Below, in pieces: positions 27,280-36,033 of a DNA stretch of 64,000 nt. The DNA lies in the NCBI RefSeq assembly GCF_900156045.1, contig NZ_FTMX01000009.1:1-64000 (forward strand), given 5' to 3'. The first letter of the stretch is position 1; every line of letters begins with the position of its first letter. A program made the translations under genes and the position numbers. The notes beneath the pieces were generated by a model. The model did no database searches, had not been told where the DNA came from, and was given only the letters and a program-made list of their open reading frames with translations. This DNA is from Peribacillus simplex. GTDB taxonomy: Bacteria > Bacillota > Bacilli > Bacillales > DSM-1321.

Positions 27280-28566
27280 TTAAGCAATAATATCTACCAG
27301 TTTAAAACCAATATGTGCTAGATTCACCAGCATCGTTTTCTGATTATAGAATGGGAATGATTTGAGGCGTTCCTTTTCAAATCGATATCCACCTGCACTC
27401 CCCGTAACGATCCATTGTGCCAATAACTTGCCAAACAATGTCGAGAGAGAAGCGCCGTGGCCCGTATAACCCGTTGCGAAATATGCGCCTTCTTTGGATT
27501 TGCCAATAACAGGGAACGTATCAATTGTAACCCCGATAAATCCACCCCAACGGAAATCAATCTTGCTTCCTGCTAGTTTTGGCATTATTTTAACCATGGC
27601 ATCGTAAACACTTTGATAAACGGCATCGCCTAAGTTTGGACGAATATCGCCACCGCCGAATACGATCCGATTATCTGGTGTACGTCGGAAATAGTAAAGG
27701 AAATTGCTTGTATCAAAAACCATACGATCTTTAGGAATGACGGTATTTACCAGTGATTCTGGAAGCTGTTCAGTAGCAATAATACGTGCCGAAATTGGCA
27801 GTACGCCTTTGTTCAGTTCATTCATGATTTTTCCGGAGTAACCATCTGTAGCGACAATAATGTCTTTCGCTGTAACAGTTCCTTTTTCTGTTACAACTTT
27901 CACTCTGTTTTGACCGTACTCAATAGATAGTGCTTTCGAATGCTCAAAGATTTTTGCACCGATCGATTTAGCTGCTTCTCCCAAACCAATTGCATAATTC
28001 AGTGGCTGGAACGAGTAACTCGAGTTGTCGACTAAGCAGCCATAATAAAGTGGGGAATCGATCTCTTGATTCACCTGACTTCGATCCAGCACGCTTGAAT
28101 CGTACCCAAAATTTTTGTTTAAGAATTCGCTTTCATGTTTCAAATCTTCAAAATGCTTGGCTTTGTAAGCCGCCACAATGTGACCTGTCTTTCTAAAGTC
28201 ACAGCTGATTTGATGCTCGTCAATGATTTTTTTAACCAGTTCAACGCTAAACAAGGAGAGCTCGTTAAGCTGTCTTGCCTCGTCGGCACCATACTTTTTG
28301 GCAAGCTCCTTCATCGTCGGCTTATAGCCTGGCAATACCATCCCGCCGTTACGACCGCTGGCACCATATCCGATCGTTTCTTGCTCAAGGACAATGACAC
28401 TCTTCCCTAATTTTTGCAAATGATACGCAGAAGAAAGACCTGTGAAACCTGCGCCAATAATGACAACATCCGCCTCTTCATTTCCTTCAAGAAACTTTCC
28501 TTTTTCATAGCTGTTTGCAGTCACTGCCCACAGTGATAGAGTATCCATTCGATCCATCTTATCCAT
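27280..28566 (-). CDS. FAD-dependent amine oxidoreductase (PuuB/DAO-like)
   Basis: 428 residues. The start MDKMDRMDTLSLWAVTANS has AAGGAG 10 nt upstream. VVIIGAGFTGLSSAYHL is the FAD dinucleotide-binding motif, GYGASGRNGGMVLPGY is typical of gamma-glutamylputrescine oxidase-like enzymes, and FATGYTGHGASLSTLFG is the C-terminal FAD/substrate segment. It oxidises an amine or N-substituted amino acid to an aldehyde plus NH3 and H2O2. First gene of the operon, preceded by a MerR-type promoter. Confidence 0.9.
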   Translation of the reverse strand: MDKMDRMDTLSLWAVTANSYEKGKFLEGNEEADVVIIGAGFTGLSSAYHLQKLGKSVIVLEQETIGYGASGRNGGMVLPGYKPTMKELAKKYGADEARQLNELSLFSVELVKKIIDEHQISCDFRKTGHIVAAYKAKHFEDLKHESEFLNKNFGYDSSVLDRSQVNQEIDSPLYYGCLVDNSSYSFQPLNYAIGLGEAAKSIGAKIFEHSKALSIEYGQNRVKVVTEKGTVTAKDIIVATDGYSGKIMNELNKGVLPISARIIATEQLPESLVNTVIPKDRMVFDTSNFLYYFRRTPDNRIVFGGGDIRPNLGDAVYQSVYDAMVKIMPKLAGSKIDFRWGGFIGVTIDTFPVIGKSKEGAYFATGYTGHGASLSTLFGKLLAQWIVTGSAGGYRFEKERLKSFPFYNQKTMLVNLAHIGFKLVDIIA

Positions 28567-28645
28567 AGCTAGTTCTACTCCTTATGTGACATGTATGCTA
28601 TAATACAGTCAAATTTTATTCACAATATTCACACTTATTGAGTCC

Positions 28646-28676
28646 ATCATATGACTTGGAGTTTCCTCCAAGTCAA
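28646..28676 (-). promoter_or_regulatory. MerR-type promoter with 19-bp spacer and central dyad
   Basis: Read on the minus strand, TTGACT and TATGAT are separated by exactly 19 bp, and the spacer region holds GACTTGGAG/CTCCAAGTC inverted arms. Over-long 19-20 bp spacers with a dyad are the hallmark of promoters activated by MerR-family proteins. It points at the amine oxidase gene. Confidence 0.8.
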
Positions 28677-28713
28677 TAGCCATTTGAGAGTTTTTTGAAT
28701 TCATTTTCGTAAA

Positions 28714-28734
28714 AAAGTGGAGTAACTCCACTTT
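28714..28734. promoter_or_regulatory. Second dyad before the MerR gene
   Basis: AAAGTGGAG and CTCCACTTT are separated by 3 bp. The core TGGAG...CTCCA is shared with the operator at 28652-28673. It lies 19 bp before the MerR gene start, suggesting autoregulation or a leader hairpin. Confidence 0.55.
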
Positions 28735-28752
28735 CTTCATTGGGGGGCATCT

Positions 28753-29985
28753 ATGAAAATTGGTACATTTGCAAAGCTTTTTCAAGTTACCACCGATACC
28801 GTACGTTATTACATTGAACTTGGATTATTAATACCAGACAAAAAAAACACCCAGTATCAAATGAACCAATCGTGTCTCGACGACATGGCTTTTATTACTG
28901 AGCTGAAAAAATTTCATTTTTCACTGCTAGAAATTCAACAAATTTTATCGTATCAGCGTGTCACAAACTTCTCGGACCATGAGGATATCGACTACTACAA
29001 CAACTTTCTCATTGATAAAAAGAACCAGCTGACCAAGACAAAAGAAGACATATTAAAAGCTATCCAATTGATTGAAAAAGCGGTTCAAACCAACTCGCCT
29101 TCATCCAAAGAAGAGAATTTTACAGGGGTCCCACTTTCCTTTGTAAATTTGCTCTATTGTCCGATGTGCCACATTCCACTTGAAATGAAAGATATAACGA
29201 TTAAAAAAGTCTACATTCAAACGGGGAGCTTAACTTGTACCTGTGGATACGAGGCAGCTATCGAGGAAGGTATTATCATTACCGCGAACTTGTACGAGAC
29301 GTCTCCTTATCCATCTTATTTTTACGATAAAGAAACGATTAAAGAGATCAATCCCAAAATGATTAACTTATTTGAGAATAGTAATTTTTGGTTTCAAAAA
29401 GTTCTACAAAATGTAGATTTGAAAAACAAGTTAATCGTGGAAACAAACGTTGACGCTGTTGTGTCACTACCCAAATATATCGATGTTCTTGAAACGAGCG
29501 CCTCCTATGTATTCAGTGGCTTTTCGCTTGCGATGCTCAAGAAGGTTAGAAAAAGAATTGAGCGTATGAATCCGAAGCCAAATGTCCTTTATATTTTGAA
29601 TTCTGATTTAAATCTGCCATTGAAACCGCTTAGCATCGATGTTTTTGTGGATAGTTTTACAGCAAATGATTTTTCACTGCTCAATCCGCAGTTCCCAATT
29701 CATGTTCTAAAAAACTATTTCCATAGCAGTTCAACAATTGTCGGCGGGTACTCCTATTATGATAGCTCGGCCAAATCCTTGAAAAATATTTCAGCCTTAT
29801 ATCCAAATTCCCACGAGTATATTTTATATCCAAAATACATAGAAGAAAATATATCAGTCAACGGATTTCAAATTACGCAAAGTGAAAATATCGGTTACTG
29901 TACAAATCCAGGACCTTTTTTTGATTATCATGTAATAGACGAAAAATTCCACATGCTAATGTATTTGGCTAGTACGAAAAAATAG
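28753..29985 (+). CDS. MerR-family regulator with zinc ribbon and methyltransferase-like domain
   Basis: 410 residues; ATG behind GGGGGG. Residues 1-70 are a MerR winged helix (MKIGTFAKLFQVTTDTVRYY, then ELGLLIPD). About 75-115 is the dimerising coiled coil. Residues 130-180 hold CPMC (136,139) and CTC (162,164), followed by GYEAAIEEGIII, like the zinc ribbon in front of rRNA methyltransferase RlmA. About 210-400 follows the order of a class I SAM methyltransferase (YIDVLETSASYVFSGFSLAM, PNVLYILNSDLNLPL, SIDVFVDSF), but the Gly-rich SAM loop is degenerate (VETNVDAVV). Ordinary MerR proteins are 110-280 residues. Divergent from the amine operon, which it most likely activates. The effector domain probably binds a ligand rather than catalyses. 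Confidence 0.85.
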   Translation: MKIGTFAKLFQVTTDTVRYYIELGLLIPDKKNTQYQMNQSCLDDMAFITELKKFHFSLLEIQQILSYQRVTNFSDHEDIDYYNNFLIDKKNQLTKTKEDILKAIQLIEKAVQTNSPSSKEENFTGVPLSFVNLLYCPMCHIPLEMKDITIKKVYIQTGSLTCTCGYEAAIEEGIIITANLYETSPYPSYFYDKETIKEINPKMINLFENSNFWFQKVLQNVDLKNKLIVETNVDAVVSLPKYIDVLETSASYVFSGFSLAMLKKVRKRIERMNPKPNVLYILNSDLNLPLKPLSIDVFVDSFTANDFSLLNPQFPIHVLKNYFHSSSTIVGGYSYYDSSAKSLKNISALYPNSHEYILYPKYIEENISVNGFQITQSENIGYCTNPGPFFDYHVIDEKFHMLMYLASTKK

Positions 29986-30551
29986 GGTTCTGGTACAAAG
30001 ATGATTTCAAAAAAACATAGGACATGAATTTCCTGCTAACTTACGGATTATGATGCGATGCCAAACAGCTTATCAATGATTTTTTTTCGATTTTGGGCAG
30101 ACTTCACCTCTTGGTGAACTTGCCCTTTTTTCATCATATGCATGGCTTCAATGCCACGTACTATTGAAGTAGCAGTTTCATACGTTTTGAATCCCGGCAT
30201 GAAGCGTACTTTTTTCTTAATGAAAAGATGATCTTGTTCTACGATATTATTGAGATATTTCACTTGTCTCATTTGGATGCCTTCAGGTATCTTTTGCTCG
30301 TCTTTAGATATGGAATGGCTACAGGATACGCTGGATTTTTAGCGACAGTTATGACATGAGGCTTAGAAACATGAAAAGACCACAAAGCTTTCTTGAAGAA
30401 GTACTTTGCAGCCTCCATACTTATTAATTCTTCCGTGTGTTGGCTTCAACCCTACAATCTCACTGAGGCAGAAATCTTTTTTTCGGTTTAACTTTACCTC
30501 TTCCCCTATTTCAGCAAATTCCATTTGCTGAAGCGAACTTTTTAATTCCAT
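29985..30551 (-). mobile_element. Relic of an IS6-family element
   Basis: An IS6-type terminal sequence (GGGTTCTGGTACAAAG) starts at the MerR stop codon. The minus strand then reads RQVKYLNNIVEQDHLF, GIEAMHMMKKGQV and, in another frame, VITVAKNPAYPVAI, as in IS6/IS240 transposases. The pieces are in different frames; a farther piece (DFCLSE) extends to about 30.5 kb. The DDE N-terminal half and the second terminal repeat are not found. Confidence 0.75.
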
Positions 30552-31590
30552 CTTTATAAACCAATCCTCCGTATATAAAAAGAACGATAGGATACATAAC
30601 CGCCCTTCTCTTTCCCGAAATGTTTTTCACAAATTTTCATATAAGATGCGGTTCGTTTGCAAATTCATCTATGAACTATCTATTGCTACTCCAAATAATT
30701 TATATGAATTCAATCTTACTTTGAACAGACCTCTTATAATGTGTGTTGTTTAAACTCCAATTTTCACTTCATCAATATAGATTTTCCTGACAAAGTAAGA
30801 TACTTATAGTGTCCGGTGCAAAAGATGAATGATAAGAGTTAATACAGGTATAACGTATGCTACGTGAGGGGGGAAGTTTAGCTAGTCTACTATAAGATTA
30901 ATCGAAATTGCATAGAACTTCGCGAAAAATGAGTAGAATTTTTCAGGGTTCAAGAGTATAGCTAGTGAATGATGACAGTTAAGGAATTTAAAGAAGCTAC
31001 TAGAGTTTCAACTTATACTATTTATCGGAAATTAAAGAAAGAGCCAACCTAGTAGGTCTGCTCTTGATGTATTGTTAATCTTTCACATCCGTTCAAGAAG
31101 GGTTAGGTATCAAAATGACAATCAGCTTAAGGAGTAGATGCAGGTGGCTTTTGTCTCCTCTGGCATAAATAAGTATAATGTTAACGGCTTCCTTTAATCC
31201 TAGATTCCTTAATACTTTAGTAAGTTTCCAGTCAAAGAAGTACAGTATCACTTTTATCGATTTTTTTTCGTTTGATTCGCTTTTTCATAGATGCCGAACT
31301 GGTTATCTGGTAAATTATTTTAATCAAACGATTGATTAAAATAATAGAGAAACTCTTCAAAAATTATATGATTTTCTGTTTGTGCTTGAAATAAATTAGT
31401 GTTTCTAGGAAGCTCTGTAATGAAATAATGAATTGGGCAATTGGTTTGGAAAATAGAATAGCAGCATGTATTCTGAGAAAAACGCTGGAAAGTAGAGCGT
31501 TTTTTGTATGATGGTAAAATTCCAGGTATCAAATCCATTCATTTATAACAATTTCTTACGTTTATGGAACTATCATTTTTATTTGAATTT
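30552..31590. other. About 1 kb without a convincing gene
   Basis: Nothing recognisable apart from a 27-codon frame at 30969-31052 (listed separately). A 72-codon open frame at 31320-31538 on the minus strand has no ribosome site or recognisable motif. Low-complexity AT-rich DNA, probably decayed insertions. Confidence 0.5.
30969..31052 (+). CDS. Tiny HTH-like peptide or gene fragment
   Basis: 27 codons reading MTVKEFKEATRVSTYTIYRK after a double ATG. The pattern resembles the first helix-turn-helix of excisionase or replication regulators. No ribosome site is visible and it ends abruptly, so a fragment is more likely than a functional gene. Confidence 0.25.
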   Translation: MMTVKEFKEATRVSTYTIYRKLKKEPT

Positions 31591-31623
31591 GAATGTATAA
31601 TAATACTAATGATCGAACATTCA

Positions 31624-31647
31624 AAAGGCCTCCATTTGGCGGCCTTT
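31624..31647 (-). terminator. Terminator after the EamA gene
   Basis: AAAGGCC...GGCCTTT stem with internal pairs, followed on the minus strand by TTTTG; 86 bp after the transporter stop. Confidence 0.6.
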
Positions 31648-31732
31648 ATGGCGCTAATGCACCCGTTAGTTCTTTAAGAGCGAAACTTCTTCAATTAAAT
31701 CTATTCTCGTACCGCCAATTAATCTCTATTAT

Positions 31733-32614
31733 TTATTCGTTATTTCTTTGCTGTAGTAAAAATAATGCTAAACCGATTAAGATGAGTGCGATACCCATAC
31801 CTTGTTGTAAAGAAATAACCTCATCCAAAATAAAATAAGCGAGTATACAGGTTCCAATCGTCTCTCCTAATATGCTCATTGAAATAACTGAGGTACTTAG
31901 CCATTTCAACAGCCAATTAAAAATCGTTTGCCCTAATATCGTTGCAATAAACGCTAATCCAATAAAGGACAACCATGTTTGTGTGGAATAATCAACGAAA
32001 GAAGTTTGCTGACTGAACGAAAAAATACACAAAAATAGTGCACTGCTGGCATAACCGATAACTGAATATGGAATAAGAGATAGCTTTTTACGAACATGCT
32101 GGCCTACAAAGAAATAGGCTGTAATAATCCCCGCTGCAATAAAGGCTAGTATATCACCAAATAAAGCTTGTCCACTAATTTGAAAATCTTGCCATCCAAT
32201 AACGATACTTCCGGCAATCGCTACAAGACAACCTATTACAGCACCTTTACTGAATCTCTCTTTAAATAGAAGATAGCCACCGACCATCGAAAAAAGTGGC
32301 TGCAATGTAACGATAACCGTCGAACTTGCTACAGAAGTGTAATTTAATGATTCAAACCATAATACATAATGAACTGCTAAAAATAAGCCTGATAATAGTC
32401 CGAGTCCCCATTGTTTTTTTGACAATGAATATAATTCATGTCGATTCCTTTTATTTATTAATAAAAATGGCAAGAGCATTATTGTTGCAAAAAACAGCCG
32501 ATAGAACGCCGTGATTGTCGCAGGTGCATCTGCTAACTTTACAAAGATTGCTGAAGTTGATAATGCAAATACGCCAAAAAATAAAATTACATAAGAAATA
32601 ATTGATGATTGCAA
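31733..32614 (-). CDS. EamA/DMT-family transporter
   Basis: 293 residues, ten predicted membrane helices in two EamA repeats. FALSTSAIFVKLADAPATITAFYRLFFA in the first repeat and SFIGLAFIATILGQTIFNWLLKWLS in the second are typical. Such carriers export amino acids or other metabolites. Divergent from the XRE-cupin regulator with 167 bp between the start codons, so the two are probably a regulator-transporter pair. Substrate unknown. Confidence 0.88.
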   Translation of the reverse strand: MQSSIISYVILFFGVFALSTSAIFVKLADAPATITAFYRLFFATIMLLPFLLINKRNRHELYSLSKKQWGLGLLSGLFLAVHYVLWFESLNYTSVASSTVIVTLQPLFSMVGGYLLFKERFSKGAVIGCLVAIAGSIVIGWQDFQISGQALFGDILAFIAAGIITAYFFVGQHVRKKLSLIPYSVIGYASSALFLCIFSFSQQTSFVDYSTQTWLSFIGLAFIATILGQTIFNWLLKWLSTSVISMSILGETIGTCILAYFILDEVISLQQGMGIALILIGLALFLLQQRNNE

Positions 32615-32781
32615 TTTTATATCCTCCGATTCTTTGTTTATAATATTGAAATTTATATATTATAATGTACAAAAGTAAGTATAAAATTTTTATGTAATTT
32701 AAGAAAGTACTAATTACTTATGTTCAGTATGTCAGCACAAAAGGAATGAAATATACATTATTGTGGAAAGGAGTCTTTACC

Positions 32782-33342
32782 ATGATTAATTATCGCCTTG
32801 GTCAAACAGTATTAAGTTATCGTAAGAAAAACGATATGACAATTCGTGAATTTGCCGATTATGCAGGAATCAGCACTTCGCTTATTAGCCAAATTGAAAG
32901 AGGACAAGCAAATCCTTCGCTGAGTGTACTAGAATTGATTGCAAAAGCATTAAATGTACCATTGTTTACGCTTTTCATTAACGATATTGATACCGATTCA
33001 CTCATTTCTAGAAAAAAAGATCGGAAGAAGGTGTATCGTGAAAATAACGACCATATTGTCTATGATGTGTTAACGCCAGATTTCATGAAAGCACGTATCG
33101 AACTCTTATTGATGGATTTAAATGCACACGCAATCACTACGGAAAGCCACTATTCACACGACGACAAAGAAGAAATTGCTGTAGTCATGAAAGGTCAATC
33201 GTATGTTGAATTGGAAGGCACTGAATATTTTTTAGATGAAGGGGATGTAGTGCGTATTCCACCCAATATTAAACATCGATTTTTAAACAAGAGTGATGAA
33301 ACAAATCATATTTTATTTGTACTAACTCCAGCGCTAGTTTAA
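32782..33342 (+). CDS. XRE-family regulator with C-terminal cupin
   Basis: 186 residues; ATG 32782 follows GGAAAGGAG (an upstream in-frame start at 32746 lacks a site). HTH_3 at about 8-62 (YRKKNDMTIREFADYAGIS, LISQIERGQANPSL). A cupin_2 barrel covers about 110-185 (HYSHDDKEEIAVVMKGQ, DEGDVVRIPPNIKHRF). This architecture often senses a small molecule and controls an adjacent transporter, here the divergent EamA gene. Confidence 0.88.
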   Translation: MINYRLGQTVLSYRKKNDMTIREFADYAGISTSLISQIERGQANPSLSVLELIAKALNVPLFTLFINDIDTDSLISRKKDRKKVYRENNDHIVYDVLTPDFMKARIELLLMDLNAHAITTESHYSHDDKEEIAVVMKGQSYVELEGTEYFLDEGDVVRIPPNIKHRFLNKSDETNHILFVLTPALV

Positions 33343-34055
33343 ATAGAACTCTTCCTATGTAAGAATGAAAAGATAAAATAACTACCGTTACAAAAAAGAG
33401 GCTGCTCCACAAACTGGCCCAATTGTTGAATAAAGATCAAACAGCACTCTTCAACTATCCTTCCCCGTTAGTTGCATAAAGAAAAAGCTGCCTTAAAGAC
33501 AGCATTATACATCTGGAAATTAGTAAAAAAGACTTAAATGCAATTTTATAAATTGGGGTTTTTTTAGTCAAATAAGAAAATATGAATTCCATTGAGAGCG
33601 TTGGAAAGAGGAGTTCACGATGCTAGAGAGAAACATCATCGAACTCTATCGCGACAGAATATGATGCAAAAGGATTTAGGAAAGCCAATCCACGGTAGTA
33701 TCTTCTTCATCAAAAAAAGGTGTGTGATGAGTATATCCAAGGAAAATTTTACAGAAAAAAGCAAAGGAACAACATCTGACTTTTATTATGAGAAAGAATA
33801 TTTGCTCAGCAAATTGTTCCTTCTACCCGAAGGTGCTACAGTAAGTGTTTGATGTTGCACCAGCGACCGTCAAGCAGGCTCGATGCCTACTCTTAATCGA
33901 GAAAAAAACGGATGTTTTTTCTCCATGCGTGAACCACCAGCTCAACGATCCAGCCGGTGTGCCTCCTTTTATTGGTTGTTTCCTTCAGTGCTTTTTCTCA
34001 AGGTACTCAGTCACTAAAGGGGGGACATGCCCCCTATGCTTGTCCCATTTATTTT
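33343..34055. other. About 700 bp of accessory debris
   Basis: No trustworthy gene. Contains CAACTA...TAGTTG around 33452-33474, a GCTGCC/GACAGC hairpin near 33490, and GAGAAAAAAAC/GTTTTTTCTC at 33899-33923. Short open frames (for example 33592-33852) have no recognisable protein pattern. Confidence 0.5.
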
Positions 34056-34508
34056 TCAAAAATACCCCTTTTCTTTTAAGCTAACATATTTACCCGTATG
34101 GGAAACAATCAAATGGTCTAAAACTTCAATCCCAATAATTTTCCCTGCTTCCGCCAATCGCTTTGTGACTTCAATGTCTTCCATGCTCGGGGTTGGGTCA
34201 CCCGTTGGGTGCTGATGGCTGACAATAAGAGAAGCCGCGTTATTTAAAATGGCGCATTTCAGCACATCTCTAGGATGGACGACACTCGCATTCAGGCTTC
34301 CCACATGGGCCCGATGAAGCCCTACAACATGATTTTTCGTGTTGAGCATCATGACAAGGAACACTTCCCTGTCCTCGTTTGCGATTTGCGCGGCCGCCAA
34401 TTCCCAGGCATCTTCTGGTTTACGTATTTGAAAGGCCGCAAACGGATCGACCGTTTCCCTGATTTCCTGCTTGATTCTGACTACTTCAAAAATTGGGGTT
34501 AATTCCAT
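34056..34508 (-). CDS. RadC-like JAB/MPN domain protein, short form
   Basis: 150 residues from ATG 34508 with AAAAGGAG upstream. This is only the JAMM metalloprotease-like domain: Glu in NEDREVFLVMML, then SHQHPTGDPTPSMEDIEVT, the H-x-H...S...D zinc motif. Chromosomal RadC proteins are longer and carry an N-terminal helix-hairpin-helix, absent here. Short JAMM RadC proteins are common on plasmids, phages and integrative elements. The surrounding palindrome-rich, more GC-rich DNA supports an imported fragment. Its function is not established. Confidence 0.85.
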   Translation of the reverse strand: MELTPIFEVVRIKQEIRETVDPFAAFQIRKPEDAWELAAAQIANEDREVFLVMMLNTKNHVVGLHRAHVGSLNASVVHPRDVLKCAILNNAASLIVSHQHPTGDPTPSMEDIEVTKRLAEAGKIIGIEVLDHLIVSHTGKYVSLKEKGYF

Positions 34509-34689
34509 TTTCAAAACTCCTTTTCATTTTTTTTTTTATTTGTTGCCTTGTGGTTTTTCTCTGGTGGTTTTTTTTCCCTATTTTCATTTGCCTTGCGAAG
34601 CGAATTAGTTCCCCAAAGGGGGATTATTTTTCCCCTTTGACATGTAGAACGAAAAACACGCATAGGCAATCGGTCAAGGGATTAAGCAC

Positions 34690-34736
34690 AAAAACTTTTT
34701 GATGTTGCGATAGGCGCCCCTAATCAAAAAGTTTTT
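34690..34736. repeat. 14-bp perfect inverted repeat
   Basis: AAAAACTTTTTGAT and ATCAAAAAGTTTTT enclose 19 bp containing GGCGCCCC. It could be a terminator or a replication/transfer control hairpin. Confidence 0.6.
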
Positions 34737-34865
34737 TGCCCCTTGATCGATGGACTGGCCGTCTTAGCTTCCTGCCGGAAAGGTTCGGGTGCCCTGCCGG
34801 CCGGGAGGTTAGCAGGCCTGCGCTGTTTTACGATTCGGAAGGCAAAGGGAAAAAATAATAAAAAA

Positions 34866-34883
34866 AGCAGCCGGCCGGCTGCT
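34866..34883. repeat. 18-bp perfect GC-rich palindrome
   Basis: AGCAGCCGG/CCGGCTGCT with an A-run on its left, so on the minus strand it has the form of a terminator (stem plus T-run). Confidence 0.6.
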
Positions 34884-35320
34884 ATCCTTATGACCTTTAT
34901 TTCTTTTGATCTCTTAACTTACGGCCTTCGGCTCGTTCGGTATGGCGGCGATAGCCGTGTAAATGGATCAGGAACCTACGGAATGTAGGCGAAGCACGAG
35001 CCGTACAGTTCGTTGTTATCGAGTCATTTAATGCCGAAGCGACACGTACAGAATGTCAGAAAGGTGTTCTCTCCTTTTTGTACAGACTGTAGTGCTAGCC
35101 GCACGAAGTAGATTCACAATGCTCTAACGCTCGTGTAGTCCAAGGCAAAAGTAAAAACCTACCTTTTCAAAGAAAAAACACTCTGGAGAGTGACTACCCC
35201 AAAGTGCTTTATATAAAATTACTATATTATTTTTAACGGCATTACCTTGTGGTTTGAAATCCTGCGAATAAGCGAGTATTCGTGAGCATTATCTATTTAA
35301 CTGAGGGAGTTCATTAAGAC

Positions 35321-35345
35321 TTATTGTAGAGTTGACACAAACTGT
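35321..35345 (+). repeat. 25-bp direct repeat, copy 1
   Basis: TTATTGTAGAGTTGACACAA then ACTGT. It matches 36034-36058 with two mismatches in the same orientation; the two copies bracket the 79-residue gene and the IS110 relic. Confidence 0.6.
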
Positions 35346-35365
35346 AAGGCAATGCAGTAAATAAA

Positions 35366-35387
35366 AAAACACTCCTAAACAGGAGCA
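35366..35387 (-). terminator. Terminator overlapping the stop of the 79-residue gene
   Basis: CTCCT/AGGAG stem; on the minus strand it is followed by seven T residues. The stop codon lies inside the loop. Confidence 0.6.
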
Positions 35388-35614
35388 TCTATAGAAATAG
35401 TATTTGTAATTACTTTAGCAGCTTTAGCTAAATCACTAAAAGAATCTACTTTATCGCTACCTGGATAAGTTAATTCAAAAATATGCTGAGAATTAATAGT
35501 TAGACATCTTACTTGCAAAATGCGAATTCCATTCATAGAAAAAGTATGGGTAATATCTACTTTACTAAAATAACATAAATCTGAAAGTGATTTTTTTACG
35601 TGTTCGAATTTCAT
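35375..35614 (-). CDS. Hypothetical protein, 79 residues
   Basis: ATG with GAGGAG about 11 nt upstream and a terminator at its stop, so it looks expressed. The sequence (MKFEHVKKSLSDLCYFSKVD, later GIRILQVRCLTINSQHIFEL) is soluble, mixed alpha/beta, without signal peptide or membrane helix. I do not recognise a family. It stands alone between the palindrome-rich region and an IS110 relic. Confidence 0.6.
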   Translation of the reverse strand: MKFEHVKKSLSDLCYFSKVDITHTFSMNGIRILQVRCLTINSQHIFELTYPGSDKVDSFSDLAKAAKVITNTISIDAPV

Positions 35615-35719
35615 TCTCGTCTCTTCTCCTCACCATAAATGGGAAGAGACTAAGAAAAGTCTGGAAGGACCCAAATATCCTTTATTATCTCTTACTTTAA
35701 CATCTGGAGATATGAATCT

Positions 35720-36020
35720 ATATTAGTTATCATTCGTAACAAGAGATTACGTGAGTTCTATATAAGAAACGGAAAGAAGGATAGCCCTATAAAGTAGCTG
35801 TTATAGCATGTGCTAATAAGCTTATCCAATGGATTTATGCACTATTACAAAACAACTCGACTTTCCAGGACCTGGCCTAGTTTAAAAGTATAACTAAATA
35901 TCACAAAACTTTCTAAAGGCAGTTCATTGGAAGGTAATTTGGCATGCATATTTTTAGTATAGCAAGAAATATTTTTGGTTTTTATTGATATATTAGCTGG
36001 TTTAGTTCCATAAGAAACTT
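35720..36020 (+). mobile_element. 3'-end relic of an IS110 element
   Basis: Frame 1 reads NKRLREFYIRNGKK. After a one-base loss, VAVIACANKLIQWIYALL then STFQDLA and a stop follow, collinear with the end of the transposase at the left edge of the window. Downstream blocks GGTAATTTGGCATG and TATTAGCTGGTTTAGTTC also match that element. Only the last 50 or so codons remain, frameshifted. Confidence 0.8.
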
Positions 36021-36033
36021 TCAGTGACCTACC

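Larger units (their letters stand above)
34509..35320. other. GC-richer, palindrome-rich region without a gene
   Basis: Roughly 800 bp whose composition (GGCCGG, GCCGGCC, CGGCGATAGCC) differs from the AT-rich surroundings. No protein pattern is recognised on either strand. Two strong palindromes are listed separately. It may be leftover plasmid or integrative-element control DNA adjoining the radC-like gene. Confidence 0.5.

Noticed and set aside
31320..31538. 72-codon minus-strand frame in the 31-kb gap
   Set aside because: No ribosome site, no recognisable motif, surrounded by decayed DNA.
31651..31671. GCACCCGTTAGTT block, also present in diverged form near 62299
   Set aside because: Looks like a common Bacillus intergenic or IS-flanking sequence; two short copies are too little to define an element.
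33592..33852. 86-codon plus-strand frame
   Set aside because: Reads across hairpin-rich debris, no protein pattern; ribosome-like GGAGAG is in another frame.
34900..35160. Possible group II intron or structured RNA end (GAGCCGTAC-like sequence)
   Set aside because: The domain V pattern could not be completed and no intron-encoded protein is present.
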